From: Williamsia muralis
GTDB taxonomy: Bacteria; Actinomycetota; Actinomycetes; Mycobacteriales; Mycobacteriaceae
Reading direction: 5' to 3'
DNA length: 64,000 nt
Assembly: GCF_002735905.1 (NCBI RefSeq)
Contig: NZ_PEBD01000010.1
Coordinates: 620,001 to 684,000 of the forward strand
Both the position numbers and the translations under genes were made by a program. This document shows positions 63,768 through 64,000 of this stretch, one piece after another; position 1 is the first letter of the stretch, and each line of letters opens with the position of its first letter. Below the pieces are notes generated by a model that saw only the letters and a list, made by a program, of their open reading frames with translations, searched no databases and was not told the DNA's origin.

Positions 63768-64000
63768 GTGAGCGACCGTTCCAGTTCCGGACGTAGTCCG
63801 GTCACCGTGGGTTTCATCGGCATCCTCGTGCTGCTGATGCTGTCGACCTCTGCGTTCTTCCTCAACTCGCTGCCGATGATCGGTGCCGGTGTCATCTACT
63901 CCGCCGACTTCTCCGAAGCCGCCGGTCTCAAGCCGGACGCCGAGGTGCGAGTGGCCGGGGTCAAGGTCGGCAACGTGCGCGCCGTCGAACTCGACGGCGA
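63768..64000 (+). CDS. MceC-family protein, 5' part
   Basis: 77 complete codons before the window ends. GTG at 63768 with GGGGAGG eight bases upstream. Membrane helix VTVGFIGILVLLMLSTSAFFLNSL, then the MCE domain start IYSADFSEAAGLKPDAEVRVAGVKVGNVRAVELDG. A 16-codon mini-frame (63721-63771) links the mceB stop to this start and may couple them. Confidence 0.9.
   Translation, partial: MSDRSSSGRSPVTVGFIGILVLLMLSTSAFFLNSLPMIGAGVIYSADFSEAAGLKPDAEVRVAGVKVGNVRAVELDG

Overview
The window is high-GC actinobacterial DNA from a mycolic-acid-producing member of the Mycobacteriales, most likely Gordonia or a close relative. The evidence is a HadA/HadB dehydratase for mycolate elongation, an Mce lipid-import operon with its Mkl ATPase, a cyclopropane/mycolic-acid-type methyltransferase, MgtA-type mannosyltransferase, menaquinone genes, and gene orders known from Mycobacterium (menD-DUF3592-mgtA-menG, GGR-grcC-htpX, rpmG-hadAB-tRNA-Trp-secE-nusG-rplK-rplA, rplJ-rplL). 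The genus is an inference.

Layout. 1-5.5 kb: the end of an exopolysaccharide operon (Wzy/ligase-like protein, three GT4 glycosyltransferases and an exported protein of unknown function), translationally coupled. 5.5-13.5 kb: a divergent locus built round an amino acid:carrier-protein ligase (an aminoacyl-tRNA-synthetase-like enzyme), its carrier protein, a DUF1839 protein, an acyl-CoA-dehydrogenase-like flavoprotein, a tandem alpha/beta-hydrolase, a GH2 glycosidase and a holo-ACP synthase. This is the most unusual system in the window. 13.5-16.2 kb: a divergent c-di-GMP pair (EAL and GGDEF). 16.2-22.6 kb: a saccharopine-dehydrogenase-like reductase, a tiny membrane protein, an AbrB-type transporter with a divergent MarR regulator and clear operator, and a GH65 phosphorylase with a beta-phosphoglucomutase. 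22.7-27.9 kb: menaquinone and mannolipid core genes.

27.9-40.6 kb: an accessory block inserted where mycobacteria run almost directly from menG to the GGR/grcC genes. It carries an organosulfur operon (two SsuD-like monooxygenases, a DszB-like desulfinase that keeps the C-H-R catalytic signature, an ABC importer, a second binding-protein homologue and a class II aldolase), a fused ABC exporter and an IclR regulator. The block is bounded by two near-identical palindromic repeats in direct orientation. A shared inverted repeat lies upstream of the importer operon and between iclR and the exporter.

40.6-50 kb: housekeeping genes (GGR, polyprenyl diphosphate synthase, HtpX, YajQ, four tRNAs, L33, fused HadAB, SecE, NusG, L11, L1). 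50-56.5 kb: flavin enzymes, a RibD-like reductase with a TetR regulator, a DUF2786 protein, a small metallohydrolase and a CocE-type hydrolase. 56.6-58.2 kb: L10 leader, rplJ and rplL. 58.4-64 kb: an mce operon (mkl-yrbEA-yrbEB-mceA-mceB-mceC) that runs off the end.
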